Positions 17,346 through 26,652 of a stretch of DNA of 64,000 nucleotides are shown piece after piece. The notes below the pieces were generated by a model that was not told where the DNA came from, ran no database searches, and saw only the letters and a program-made list of their open reading frames with translations. The translations under genes and the position numbers were made by a program. Each line of letters begins with the position of its first letter. Positions within the stretch are counted from its first letter, which is position 1. Source of the stretch: Sphingosinicella sp041916975 (GTDB lineage Bacteria > Pseudomonadota > Alphaproteobacteria > Sphingomonadales > Sphingomonadaceae); contig NZ_JAYRYK010000001.1 of the NCBI RefSeq assembly GCF_041916975.1, forward strand, positions 1,364,001-1,428,000, given 5' to 3'.

Positions 17346-18593
17346 ATGGATTTCACGAACTCGGAGCGCCAAAGCGCATTTCAGCAGCGTGTCCGCGACT
17401 TCATGGATCGGGAGGTGCGGCCGGCGATCGCGCAATACAAGCAGGAACGCGAAAGCAACGATCGCTGGACGTCGAGCGCGGTCATTGCGGGGTTGAAGGT
17501 GCGGGCAAAGAGCGCCGGGTTGTGGAACCTCTTTATGCCGCCCTTGCGCCCGGAAGACATGATCGAAACCCGCTTCGAGTTCAGCGGCGAACGACTGAGT
17601 AATGTCGAATATGCGCTCTGCGCAGAGGAGATGGGGCGCGTTGCCTGGGCATCAGAAGTGTTCAACTGCTCTGCGCCGGACACCGGCAACATGGAGGTTC
17701 TCCATCGCTACGGAACGGCAGCCCAGAAAGCGCGCTGGCTGAGGCCTTTGATGGATGGCGAACTGCGCTCCGCCTTTCTGATGAGCGAGCCGGATGTTGC
17801 TTCCTCCGACGCGACGAACGTGTGCACATCCATCAGGCGCGATGGCGATGACTACGTTATCAATGGTCGCAAATGGTGGTCGTCCGGGATTGGCGATCCA
17901 CACTGTAAGCTGGCGATCATCATGGGCAAGAGCGACCCGGAAGCGGAACCATACCGCCAGCAGACGATGATCCTTGTCGACCTCGATACGCCCGGCGTCA
18001 AGTTGCGCCGCCTCTTGTCAGTTTACGGTTTCGACCATGCGCCGCATGGGCATGGTGAGATCGTGCTGACCAACGTACGCGTGCCCGCCGCCAACGTAAT
18101 ACTGGGTGAAGGGCGCGGCTTCGAGATCGCGCAAGGTCGCTTGGGACCGGGCCGAATCCATCACTGTATGCGCCTGATCGGCACTGCCGAGGAGGCGCTC
18201 ACAGCGATGGCCCGCCGGCTGCAATCGCGGACTGTCTTCGGCAAGCGCATCAGCGAGTACTCTGTCTGGGAGGAGCGGATCGCGCGCGCTCGGATCGACA
18301 TCGATATGACACGCCTGCTCTGCCTCAAGGCGGCCGATATAATGGACCGCGCCGGCAACAAGTCGGCGCAGGTCGAGATTGCGATGATCAAGGTTCAGGC
18401 GCCAATAATGGCGCAACGCATCATTGACGATGCCATCCAGGCGCACGGCGGCGCCGGCGTGTCCGCCGACTTCGACCTCGCGAGCGACTGGGCGAACGCC
18501 CGCGTCCTGCGGCTGGCCGATGGTCCCGACGAAGTTCACGCCCGCGCGATCGCGCGGGCCGAGCTCCGGCGCCATCGGAACGCCGCCCCGTAA
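17346..18593 (+). CDS. Acyl-CoA dehydrogenase (ACAD11-like)
   Basis: A 415-residue dehydrogenase of the ACAD10/11-like subgroup. Visible family features are FLMSEPDVASSDATN, the insertion INGRKWWSSGIGDP, IQAHGGAGVS and LRLADGPDEVH near the C-terminus. It introduces a double bond into an acyl-CoA using FAD. It is the last gene of the PLP enzyme/crotonase/ACAD operon; family members in this subgroup often act on branched or hydroxylated chains, but the substrate cannot be read from sequence. GTGAGCC just before the ATG gives only a weak ribosome site. Confidence 0.9.
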   Translation: MDFTNSERQSAFQQRVRDFMDREVRPAIAQYKQERESNDRWTSSAVIAGLKVRAKSAGLWNLFMPPLRPEDMIETRFEFSGERLSNVEYALCAEEMGRVAWASEVFNCSAPDTGNMEVLHRYGTAAQKARWLRPLMDGELRSAFLMSEPDVASSDATNVCTSIRRDGDDYVINGRKWWSSGIGDPHCKLAIIMGKSDPEAEPYRQQTMILVDLDTPGVKLRRLLSVYGFDHAPHGHGEIVLTNVRVPAANVILGEGRGFEIAQGRLGPGRIHHCMRLIGTAEEALTAMARRLQSRTVFGKRISEYSVWEERIARARIDIDMTRLLCLKAADIMDRAGNKSAQVEIAMIKVQAPIMAQRIIDDAIQAHGGAGVSADFDLASDWANARVLRLADGPDEVHARAIARAELRRHRNAAP

Positions 18594-19250
18594 CCGATCT
18601 AAATCTGACCGCCCTCTCCGTCTCGACCAGCCGCTCGTACGAAGGGCTGGGCTTTGGCCGCAGCATCGCCGGGACGATCGGCGACGTCTAATGGCGCAGG
18701 CTGGTATGCAGCGAGCGCCGCAATATCCACATGGGTCCAGATAGCAAACCCGCCAGGGATCGATAGGTGATCTCAGACGGCTGTTCCATCGGTTCATCTG
18801 CCGGAATCGCGAGCGGCGGGGTTTCGGACGGCTATTGCGGCTTGATGATGTTGGGCTTCGGGATGTCAGATTTACTCGCCAGTTTTAAGGGTTCCCGCCA
18901 GCCAAGGCGCCACCGTCCCGTTCTTCTTCCAGTAACGCGGCGTTGGCACCGTTGGCTGAAAGGCGCACCTTGCCGTCTTCCACAGCCGCCACGAGACCAG
19001 CAGAAATGTAGTGATGATGGTCCGCGTGTGATCCGCTTTCCGCTTCGTCAGCTTGACAGCGCCGCACACGAGTCAAACTGGGGGCATAGCGGGATACTGA
19101 TCACAACGTCGGTTTGGAACACAGGGTTCCACAGTCTCGGCGAAAGACGTCAGCAAGAGGAGCGGCATCAATCAGCATTGGGGCAGGAAATATGGAACCC
19201 CATGCGCCGTCGGGCTTTTCAGAAGAAACAAGCGCCAGGAGGATCACGAC
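18594..19250. other. Long intergenic stretch, no supported gene
   Basis: About 650 bases between the ACAD operon and a small membrane-protein gene. Overlapping frames exist on both strands (for example 18767-19549 plus and 18872-19076 minus), but none has a recognisable motif or good ribosome site. The two strands' frames mirror each other, as in GC-rich non-coding DNA. It may hold gene debris, but I cannot name a parent gene. It marks the boundary between catabolic and repair regions. Confidence 0.4.
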
Positions 19251-19424
19251 ATGCTCAAGTGGGCTATCATTTTCGCTATCGCAGCACTGATATTTGGCGT
19301 GCTGGGTTTCGGCGGCCTCGCTGGCGCCTCGATGGGCATTGCCAAAGTGCTGTTCGTGGCAGCCGTAATCGTGGCCATCATCTTTTTCGTTCTGGGCCTC
19401 ACCGCCGTCAAAAAGATCACCTGA
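19251..19424 (+). CDS. Small two-helix membrane protein, DUF1328-like
   Basis: A 57-residue protein starting MLKWAIIFAIAALIFGVLG with a strong AGGAGG at 19237-19242. Two hydrophobic helices (about residues 4-20 and 33-51) flank a GGLAGASMGIAK turn, and the tail is KKIT. This is the typical pattern of the DUF1328/YtjA family of tiny inner-membrane proteins with no known function; they are often near stress or envelope genes. It faces another small gene across a shared hairpin. Confidence 0.85.
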   Translation: MLKWAIIFAIAALIFGVLGFGGLAGASMGIAKVLFVAAVIVAIIFFVLGLTAVKKIT

Positions 19425-19449
19425 TAATAGCCGATCTTGGGGCGAATAA

Positions 19450-19474
19450 GATGAACCCGGCGCTCGGGTTCATC
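19450..19474. terminator. Hairpin between two converging small genes
   Basis: A perfect 10-bp stem, GATGAACCCG pairing with CGGGTTCATC around a 5-base loop. It lies after the DUF1328-like gene and covers the stop codon of the converging minus-strand gene. No run of T follows on either side, so it would be a weak intrinsic terminator, possibly two-way. Confidence 0.55.
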
Positions 19475-19628
19475 CGCCGGGGGCGTTTTGCTCAGCTTCG
19501 TTCGCCAATTGAGCGTAGCGGTCGGCAAGGTCTTTGTGGATGCGCTTGATGCCGGGGTCTTTGGCATTTTCGGCCATCGCTCGACAGTGCGCTTCGCGCA
19601 TACGGGTATATTCAGGCGTGTTCGCCAT
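19470..19628 (-). CDS. Small hypothetical hydrophilic protein
   Basis: A 52-residue charged helical protein starting MANTPEYTRMREAHC, preceded by AGGAG at proper spacing. The longer frame up to 20123 is rejected because it overlaps the topoisomerase gene and has no ribosome site. The body (EAHCRAMAENAKDP, then HKDLADRYAQLANEAEQ) looks like one long amphipathic helix pair. Similar short proteins with an H-C-R-x-M-A core are common in alphaproteobacteria, to my knowledge without assigned function. It converges on the DUF1328-like gene. Confidence 0.65.
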   Translation of the reverse strand: MANTPEYTRMREAHCRAMAENAKDPGIKRIHKDLADRYAQLANEAEQNAPGG

Positions 19629-19850
19629 ATTGCTGCTCCTGCTTGAGTATAAGCGGCAGCTTCTTTGGCTGACAGACAGACGAGACCGGCTCGGGGGATA
19701 CTGGGTATCGACGTAGCCACCGTAGCACCCTTCTTCATGCTTACCTAATCCGGCACACCCATTTGCGATGAACCGTTCACCGTTCTTGTATGTTGCCTCG
19801 ACGCGCACCCTTCGTGGGGATCGACTGCGCTCGATAAGCGTTCGGGGCGC

Positions 19851-20843
19851 ATGAAGAACGGTCTCCGGTACGTCGATGATGCCGAGCAGGGCTACACCCG
19901 GCGGCGCTGCGGCAAGGACTGGGGCTATTTCGAGGAGGACGGCACGCGTGTGACGAAGCGCGAGGAGATCCAGCGCTTGAACAGCCTCGCTCTGCCACCC
20001 GCCTATACGAAGACGTGGTTCTGCCGCGACCCTGCCGGGCATCTGCAGGCCACGGGCTACGATGCGCGCGGCCGTAAACAGTACCGTTATCATCCTGACT
20101 ACCGCACGCACCGTGATGCTCAAAAGTTCGCCCGCCTCGCTGATTTCGGTCGGGCATTGCCGAAGCTACGGGCGCGTGTCCTGCGCGATCTGAAAAAACG
20201 AAAGCTGGATAAGAGCAAGGTCGTCGCAGCCGTGATCCGGCTGCTGGACGGCGGCCAGGTTCGCGTGGGCAACGAATGTTACGCACAGGAAAACGATAGC
20301 TACGGCGCAACGACGCTGCGCAATCGACACGTTCGGTTGAATGGGCACACGGTCGCACTGCGCTTTAAGGGCAAATCCGGCAAAATGCATAATCTGAAAA
20401 TGTCGGACCGGTTGCTCGCAAGCGCGGTAAAGCGCTGTCAGGATTTGCCGGGGCAGCGCCTATTCACCTACATCGGTGAGGATGGCGAGGTGCATCCGGT
20501 AACGTCGGGAGATGTGAACGCCTATATCCACGGCGCATTGGACGCGGACTACAGTGCCAAGCATTTTCGCACCTGGGGCGCCAGCGTGATTGCATTGGAC
20601 GTCATACTGCAGGCAGAGACTCCGGTGTCAACGAAGGTCGTTCTGGAGCCCGTGAGCGTTGTCCTTGGAAATACCCCTGCCATTGCGAGAAGTGCTTACG
20701 TGCACCCTGCACTGCTTGAACTCGCATCAAACCCAGCGCTGCGAAAACGTCTGAAACTTCCGATGCGGCGCGCGACCAAGCATATGAGCGCTACTGAACG
20801 CACGCTAGTAGATCTACTTGCAAGTCTGCCGAAATCCCGCTGA
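19851..20843 (+). CDS. DNA topoisomerase IB (poxvirus/bacterial type)
   Basis: A 330-residue type IB topoisomerase that relaxes supercoils through a 3'-phosphotyrosyl bond. The N-terminal domain starts GLRYVDDAEQGYTRRRCGK; the catalytic core has RVGNECYAQENDSYGATTLR (active-site Arg region), FKGKSGK (Lys) and TWGAS. The nucleophile is Tyr283 in ARSAYVHP. The annotated ATG has only a weak upstream GGGG, so an alternative upstream non-ATG start is possible. It is followed in the same direction by Ku (147 bp) and LigD, which suggests a DNA-break repair role beyond normal supercoil relaxation. Confidence 0.93.
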   Translation: MKNGLRYVDDAEQGYTRRRCGKDWGYFEEDGTRVTKREEIQRLNSLALPPAYTKTWFCRDPAGHLQATGYDARGRKQYRYHPDYRTHRDAQKFARLADFGRALPKLRARVLRDLKKRKLDKSKVVAAVIRLLDGGQVRVGNECYAQENDSYGATTLRNRHVRLNGHTVALRFKGKSGKMHNLKMSDRLLASAVKRCQDLPGQRLFTYIGEDGEVHPVTSGDVNAYIHGALDADYSAKHFRTWGASVIALDVILQAETPVSTKVVLEPVSVVLGNTPAIARSAYVHPALLELASNPALRKRLKLPMRRATKHMSATERTLVDLLASLPKSR

Positions 20844-20990
20844 TCACGCCTCGCGTTTCTGGGGTGCAGGAGGGGCTAAGGTTGCGGACGGTGTTTGTCG
20901 CGCTGAAATGCGATGAGGTGAGCTGAATTGGGGAACTGCAGCAGCCCCTGTAGGTTGAGCAAAATGGCTGTAGCAGGAGGGCAATGGAAA

Positions 20991-21854
20991 ATGCCTGCAC
21001 GTCCCTATTGGCGGGGCCAGATTCGTCTGGCTTTGGTATCGATTCCTGTAGAAATCTACAGTGCCACGAAGAGCGGCGCACAAATCAGCTTTCGTCAGAT
21101 TCACGAACCGTCAGGAAAACCCATCCGCTACGAGAAGGTTGTACCCGGCATCGGCCCGGTAAAGGCGGAAGACATTCTTAAGGGCTATGAGGTCGATAAG
21201 GGCGAATATGTTCTGCTCGGGCAGGACGAGATTGATGCCGTGAAGCTGGAAAGCCGCAAGACGCTGGAACTCACGCAGTTCGTCGACTTCAACGAGATCG
21301 ATCTTCTCTACTATGAGAAGCCCTATTATGTGGTCCCCGCCGACGACCTGGCCGAAGAAGCCTTCGTCGTTCTGCGCGAAGCGTTACGGCACACACGCAA
21401 GGTCGGCCTCGGACAGCTCGCGATGCGTGGACGCGAATATGCCGTCTGCCTGCGCCCGTGCGGACGCGGGCTGATGTTGGAAACCTTGCGCTATGCCGAC
21501 GAGGTGAACCGTGCTGCTTCGTATTTCCGCGACATCGCCGATGCAAAGCCGGATGCGGAGCTGCTGGAGCTAGCCGAGACTCTGATCGAGAAGAAGACGG
21601 CCCCGTTCGACGCCAAAGCGTTTGAGGATCGCTATGTCGAGGCGCTCGAAGCGCTGATCGCGAAGAAACGCAAGTCCCGTGGCCGGAAGATCATCGAGGA
21701 CGCAGATGAAGATCGTCCGCGCGGTGGCAACGTGATCGATCTCATGGCGGCACTGCGCAAATCTGTGGATGCGCCGAAGCGGAAGCCTGCTGCGAAAAGT
21801 TCCACCAAGAAGAAACCGAGCACTGCGAAATCACCCGCCCGGAAACGCGCCTGA
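20991..21854 (+). CDS. ku: Ku protein (non-homologous end joining)
   Basis: A 287-residue bacterial Ku, the homodimeric ring that binds DNA double-strand ends and recruits LigD. The core starts RPYWRGQIRLALVSIPVEIY and contains RQIHEPSGKPIRYEK and the LLYYEKPYYVVP segment; the C-terminal tail is Lys/Arg/Ala/Pro-rich (about residues 255-287), which in other Ku proteins aids DNA binding. The start at 20991 is preferred because AGGAGG lies 10 bases upstream; the longer frame adds unrelated residues. Its stop is 2 bases before the LigD start, so the two are one operon. Confidence 0.96.
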   Translation: MPARPYWRGQIRLALVSIPVEIYSATKSGAQISFRQIHEPSGKPIRYEKVVPGIGPVKAEDILKGYEVDKGEYVLLGQDEIDAVKLESRKTLELTQFVDFNEIDLLYYEKPYYVVPADDLAEEAFVVLREALRHTRKVGLGQLAMRGREYAVCLRPCGRGLMLETLRYADEVNRAASYFRDIADAKPDAELLELAETLIEKKTAPFDAKAFEDRYVEALEALIAKKRKSRGRKIIEDADEDRPRGGNVIDLMAALRKSVDAPKRKPAAKSSTKKKPSTAKSPARKRA

Positions 21855-21856
21855 CG

Positions 21857-24343
21857 ATGGCGAGGCAGGGCGCGCTCGAAGCCTATAATACGAAGCGGGA
21901 TTTCACCAAAACCGCTGAGCCGAAGGGCGTACCAGGTCGGAAGCGGGGCAACAGTTTCATCGTGCAAAAGCACTCTGCGACGCGCCTCCACTACGACTTC
22001 CGGCTGGAACTCGATGGCGTGCTGAAAAGCTGGGCGGTGACGCGCGGACCCAGTCTGAATCCCGACGACAAGCGCCTTGCCGTGCGTACCGAAGACCATC
22101 CCTTGAGCTATGCCGATTTCGAGGGTTCGATCCCCAAGGGCGAATATGGTGGCGGCACCGTAATGCTTTGGGATCAGGGTATTTGGGAATCCATGGCCGG
22201 CAAGAACCCGCACAAGACGCTGGAAGAAGGGCATCTGCATTTCACGCTGCACGGCGAGCGGATGAAGGGAGAATGGCTGCTCGTACGCATGAAGCCGCGC
22301 CCCGGCGAAAAGCGGGAGAACTGGCTGCTACGCAAGATCGAGGACGAACATGCGGGCGGATCGGACGACCTAGTCGACCACGAAATCACCAGCATATCAA
22401 CGGGTCGATCCATGGCGGAAATCGCGGCAGGTGCACCGGCCATATCTTTGAAAGGCAAGCGCGGCGCCGCGTTCGAACGTGCGATGGACGAAGCACGGCG
22501 GACGACCTTACCCATGCAGCATCGTAGAAGAGGCAAAGCGACTCCTCTGCCCACGTTTCGAAAGCCGCAGCTTGCAACGTTGGTCGACCATGTGCCGACC
22601 GGCAATGCATGGCTGCACGAAATCAAGTTCGACGGGTACCGCGCTTTGCTGGCGGTCGGCAGCGACGGCGCGCGTATTTACACACGCACTGGGCTTGACT
22701 GGTCGGAGCGGTTTGCCCCGATTGTGGACGCGGCAAGGGCCATGGCGCTGCCACCCTCACTGATCGACGGCGAAATCGTCGTGTTCGATGCAAACGGCAA
22801 TCCCAGTTTTTCGGCCCTGCAAAAGGCGCTGACGGAGGGGCGTGGCGATTTCGTCATGTTCGCGTTCGATCTTCTCGTCCTGAACGGGGCCGACCTTGCG
22901 GCCCAGCCAAACATCGCGCGCAAGGAACAGCTTGCGGCCCTCCTTCCCGAAGATGGGCCGATCCGCTTTGCATCGCATGTGATCGGCGCTGGCGAGAAAC
23001 TGTTGGATGCGATGTGCCGCGCAGGGCAGGAAGGCATTATCTGCAAGCGTGCCGATGCGCCCTATTTGGGCCGCCGCACGAAGGCGTGGCTTAAGGTGAA
23101 ATGCACGCTGCGGCGGGAGTTCGTGATCGTGGGATGGACACCGAGCAGCGCGCGGGCGCGGCCGTTCGCTTCGCTTCTGCTGGCACAGAACCGGGGTGGC
23201 AAACTCGCTTATGCAGGCAAGGTGGGCACAGGATTCGATGCAGATACGCTCGCAATGCTTGCCCGAAAGCTGAAGCCGATCGCGCGGAAAAGCGCGGCTT
23301 TGGATGTGCCGCCTGCTGAAGCGCGTGGAGCCCGGTGGGTTTCGGCGAAGTTGGTCGCTGAAATCGCCTTTGCCGAGTTCACGTCTGATAATGTGCTGCG
23401 GCACGCCAGTTTTATCGGACTGCGTGAGGACAAGATGCCGAAGGACGTCGCGACCGAAGAGCCTGTAGAGATCGCCGCTTTGCCCGATGTGAAGATCACG
23501 AACCCGGGCCGCGTGATCTTCCCGGAGGCGAAGATCACCAAGGGCGCGCTGGCGGACTACTACCGGCGTTTGGGCGTCGTCATGCTGCCATGGCTGGCGC
23601 GACGCCCGATAAGCCTTGTCCGCTGCCCCCAAGGCCGCGCCAAACAATGCTTCTTTCAGAAACACGACAGCGGCAGCTTCGGAAACGATGTGCATCACAT
23701 CCCGATTGTTGAGAAGGACGGAAAACCGGACGACTATCTCTACGTGGAGGATTTGCGGGGCGTTTTGGCCTGTGTGCAAATGGGTACAATCGAGTTTCAC
23801 GGGTGGGGCGCGCGTGTGGACGATGTTGAACGCCCGGACCGCCTCATCTTCGACCTCGACCCCGACGAAGGGCTCGATTTTGTCGACGTAAAGAGAGCGG
23901 CAAAGGATTTGCGGAAACGGCTCAGCGACATTGGCCTCGTAAGCTTCCCGATGCTGTCAGGCGGCAAGGGTATTCACGTCGTGGTACCGCTCACACCGGA
24001 TGCGAAGTGGCCGGTTGTGAAGGATTTTGCCGAACGCTTCGCCCGCGCCCTCGCGGAGATGGAGCCGGAGCGGTTTACTGCAACGATGTCGAAGGCAAAG
24101 CGCAAGGGGCGTATTTTCATCGACTGGCTCCGCAACCAGCGAGGATCGACCGCGATTCTGCCTTACAGCGTACGTGCTCGCCCCGGTGCGCCTGTCGCAG
24201 TTCCGGTTTCGTGGAAAGCGCTGGATGGTATTGAGAAAGCTGGCGCGTTCACCATGAAGGATGAAAAGGCGCTGTTGAAACACGCCGGAAGCCGCGATCT
24301 GGCCGGATGGGGCATGGCGGCGCAAACTTTACCGGACGTTTAA
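21857..24343 (+). CDS. ligD: Multifunctional ATP-dependent DNA ligase LigD
   Basis: An 828-residue three-domain NHEJ enzyme in the order phosphoesterase, ligase, polymerase. The 3'-phosphoesterase part (about 30-165) has HSATRLHYDFRLELDG and EGSIPKGEYGGG. The ligase part (about 230-500) has the adenylated Lys257 in HEIKFDGYR and DGEIVVFD. The polymerase/primase part (about 530-820) has the metal-binding pair Asp666/Asp668 in FDLDPDEG and SGGKGIHVVVPL. It processes and seals ends held by Ku. It follows ku by 2 bases. Confidence 0.97.
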   Translation: MARQGALEAYNTKRDFTKTAEPKGVPGRKRGNSFIVQKHSATRLHYDFRLELDGVLKSWAVTRGPSLNPDDKRLAVRTEDHPLSYADFEGSIPKGEYGGGTVMLWDQGIWESMAGKNPHKTLEEGHLHFTLHGERMKGEWLLVRMKPRPGEKRENWLLRKIEDEHAGGSDDLVDHEITSISTGRSMAEIAAGAPAISLKGKRGAAFERAMDEARRTTLPMQHRRRGKATPLPTFRKPQLATLVDHVPTGNAWLHEIKFDGYRALLAVGSDGARIYTRTGLDWSERFAPIVDAARAMALPPSLIDGEIVVFDANGNPSFSALQKALTEGRGDFVMFAFDLLVLNGADLAAQPNIARKEQLAALLPEDGPIRFASHVIGAGEKLLDAMCRAGQEGIICKRADAPYLGRRTKAWLKVKCTLRREFVIVGWTPSSARARPFASLLLAQNRGGKLAYAGKVGTGFDADTLAMLARKLKPIARKSAALDVPPAEARGARWVSAKLVAEIAFAEFTSDNVLRHASFIGLREDKMPKDVATEEPVEIAALPDVKITNPGRVIFPEAKITKGALADYYRRLGVVMLPWLARRPISLVRCPQGRAKQCFFQKHDSGSFGNDVHHIPIVEKDGKPDDYLYVEDLRGVLACVQMGTIEFHGWGARVDDVERPDRLIFDLDPDEGLDFVDVKRAAKDLRKRLSDIGLVSFPMLSGGKGIHVVVPLTPDAKWPVVKDFAERFARALAEMEPERFTATMSKAKRKGRIFIDWLRNQRGSTAILPYSVRARPGAPVAVPVSWKALDGIEKAGAFTMKDEKALLKHAGSRDLAGWGMAAQTLPDV

Positions 24344-25026
24344 CTCACGCCAGCCACATATGTCACGACGTGCGGGCGTTACAGGGTCTACGCTTTCCCG
24401 GCCCAGACCGAGAACCAACCATTTCAACAAATACTCTCGGCCTTCCCTTTTGCGACCACCCGACGCCTATGATCGCTGAACTTCTCGCCATCACGGCGTT
24501 CCGTACGGAAACCGTTGACCTTCCACGGCTTGCAGAGCTTGCACCCTGCCCGCCTGTTCCTCGCTTTGCCGCGCTTGTGGTGCATTTCACTCAATCCTGA
24601 CAATGTCCCTCCAAATTTCACAGATGATGCCGCGATGCTAGGATCGCAATGCGTGCGCGTATTCCGGATGGACCTGCCCTCCGGAGGACACTACAATGGC
24701 CCTTTGTGCGGGAGAAGGCCGTACACCCCGCGCGTGCAGCCACCGCTTTCGCCTCGAAGCCAGCCAACGTGTCAGCTGGCCCCACATATACGAGCGTTCA
24801 TCAAGACCAATAGGCTCGCCAAAAACTGGAGCAGCTTGAGTTGCGCGGGGTACGATAAGCGGTATCACATTTATTTGAATTATCTAATCGTCTGTATTTA
24901 TATCATAAATACCAGCATGTATCCTTCCGCCGACACCTGCTTCGCTCCGCGAGTGCGCCTCTCTCCAAACACGGCTGAAGGGCTGTCGCTTGGCGCACGG
25001 CGGGCTTGCCGCTAAAGGCCTCGTCC
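24344..25026. other. Long intergenic stretch with an AT-rich island
   Basis: About 680 bases after ligD. A long plus frame (24515-25015) has no motif and atypical composition, so I leave it out. A 47-codon frame at 24696-24839 has GGAGG 8 bases upstream but no recognisable product. The palindrome CCTCCGGAGG (24678-24687) overlaps that ribosome site. An AT-rich island (about 24865-24930), unusual here, contains the palindrome at 24894-24912 and probably the promoter of the next gene. Confidence 0.45.
24894..24912. promoter_or_regulatory. Perfect AT-rich palindrome (candidate operator)
   Basis: GTATTTAT and ATAAATAC form perfect 8-bp arms around ATC. It lies in the only AT-rich island of this stretch, about 115 bp before the flavoprotein gene at 25027. 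Regulator binding is inferred from symmetry and place; a promoter or simple cruciform are other readings. Confidence 0.35.
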
Positions 25027-26652
25027 ATGCTGCGCCTTTCCGGTCTTACCTTGCCGCTCGATCATGCGGACGACGCGATAGCCCCTGCGATCTGCGCGCG
25101 GCTGGGCGTTGCGCCCGAGCGGCTGCGCGGATTCACGGTGTTTCGCCGTGGCAATGACGCTCGGCGCAAGAGTGCGATCCTGCTAGTCTATACGGTTGAT
25201 GTAGACATAGTAGACGAAGACGAGGTGCTGGCGCGGTTTGTGAAGGACCATGACGTCCGCTCCACGCCGGACATGGAGTACCGATTTCCTACACGTGCGC
25301 CGGGGGGCTGGTCCGGGCTGCGGCCGGTTGTTGTCGGCGCGGGGCCGTGCGGGCTGTTTGCGGGGCTGATCCTTGCACAGATGGGGTTCCGGCCGATCAT
25401 CGTCGATCGCGGCAAGATTGTGCGGGAGCGGACCAAGGACACGTGGGGCCTTTGGCGGCGATCGGAGCTGAACCCGGAATCGAACGTCCAGTTCGGCGAA
25501 GGCGGGGCGGGTACGTTTTCTGATGGAAAATTATACTGCCGCGTGAAGGACCCCCGCTTCCTCGGCCGCAAGGTGCTCGAGGAGTTCGTGAAGGCCGGCG
25601 CGCCCGACGACATCTTGTTCGAGGCGCACCCGCATATCGGCACGTTCCGGCTCGTCACGATGGTCGAAAGCCTGCGCGCGACCATCGAAGCGCTCGGCGG
25701 TGAATATCGCTGGCAGACGCGGGTCGAGGATCTGGAGCTGGAGCGCGGCGCGGGCGGGAACCTCGCCGTTCGCGGGCTGCATCTCCACAATGGCGATTTC
25801 CTTGAAGCCGACCACATCGTCCTCGCCGTCGGCCACAGCGCACGCTCCACGTTCGAGATGCTGCACCGGCGCGGGGTGCATATCGAGGCGAAGCCGTTCT
25901 CGATCGGCGTGCGCATCGAGCATCCGCAAGCGTGGATCGACGAGGCGCGCTACGGCAAGTTCGCGCGGCATCCGATCCTCGGCACAGCCGCGTACAGCCT
26001 CGCGCACCACTGTGCGAACGAACGCACCGTCTACAGCTTCTGCATGTGCCCCGGCGGGCGCGTGGTCGCCGCGACATCGGAGGAAGGCCGCGTCGTCACC
26101 AACGGCATGAGCCAGTATTCGCGCGCCGAGTTCAACGCCAACTCCGGCCTCGTCGTCGCGATCGATCCGGCGCGCGATTACCCGGAGGGGCCGCTCGCAG
26201 GGATCGACTTCCAGCGCAGCTGGGAATCGCTGGCGTACACGGCGGGTGGATCGAACTACAATGCACCGGGCCAGACCGTGGGAGATTTTCTGGCCGGGCG
26301 CGCATCCACACAGCTCGGAGAGGTCGTTCCGTCCTACAAGCCGGGCGTCACCCCAACGGATCTTTCCACCTGCCTTCCCGAATTCGCCGTCGAGGCGATG
26401 CGCGAGGCGCTGCCCGTGTTCGGGCGCCAGCTCGCGCGCTACGATCACCCCGACGTGGTGATGACGGGCGTCGAGACACGCACCTCCTCGCCCGTGCGGA
26501 TCACGCGCGGCAAGGACTTCCAGAGCCTGAACACCGCGCGCCTCTTCCCGGCGGGAGAAGGTGCGGGCTACGCGGGCGGCATCCTTTCCGCCGCGATCGA
26601 CGGGATCAAGGCCGCCGAGGCGGTTGCCGCCAGCATCACCCGTGAACGCTGA
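25027..26652 (+). CDS. FAD-dependent dehydrogenase-like protein (COG2509 type)
   Basis: A 541-residue flavoprotein of the uncharacterised COG2509 group. An N-terminal domain of about 90 residues (LGVAPERLRGFTVFRRGNDARRK) precedes the FAD Rossmann motif VVGAGPCGLFAGLILAQMG. Other family marks are NVQFGEGGAGTFSDGKL, EAHPHIGT and the C-terminal FAD segment FPAGEGAGYAGGILSAA. The reaction is not known for this family. The ATG giving MLRLSGLTL is chosen over a TTG at 25006. Its 3' end overlaps the next flavoprotein gene by 11 bases, so the two are translated together. Confidence 0.9.
   Translation: MLRLSGLTLPLDHADDAIAPAICARLGVAPERLRGFTVFRRGNDARRKSAILLVYTVDVDIVDEDEVLARFVKDHDVRSTPDMEYRFPTRAPGGWSGLRPVVVGAGPCGLFAGLILAQMGFRPIIVDRGKIVRERTKDTWGLWRRSELNPESNVQFGEGGAGTFSDGKLYCRVKDPRFLGRKVLEEFVKAGAPDDILFEAHPHIGTFRLVTMVESLRATIEALGGEYRWQTRVEDLELERGAGGNLAVRGLHLHNGDFLEADHIVLAVGHSARSTFEMLHRRGVHIEAKPFSIGVRIEHPQAWIDEARYGKFARHPILGTAAYSLAHHCANERTVYSFCMCPGGRVVAATSEEGRVVTNGMSQYSRAEFNANSGLVVAIDPARDYPEGPLAGIDFQRSWESLAYTAGGSNYNAPGQTVGDFLAGRASTQLGEVVPSYKPGVTPTDLSTCLPEFAVEAMREALPVFGRQLARYDHPDVVMTGVETRTSSPVRITRGKDFQSLNTARLFPAGEGAGYAGGILSAAIDGIKAAEAVAASITRER

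Noticed and set aside
18767..19549. A 260-codon plus-strand frame between the ACAD operon and the repair genes
   Set aside because: It overlaps the DUF1328-like gene, which has a far better ribosome site, and shows no family features.
24515..25015. A 166-codon plus-strand frame after ligD
   Set aside because: No motif, mixed composition including an AT-rich island, no ribosome site; probably non-coding.
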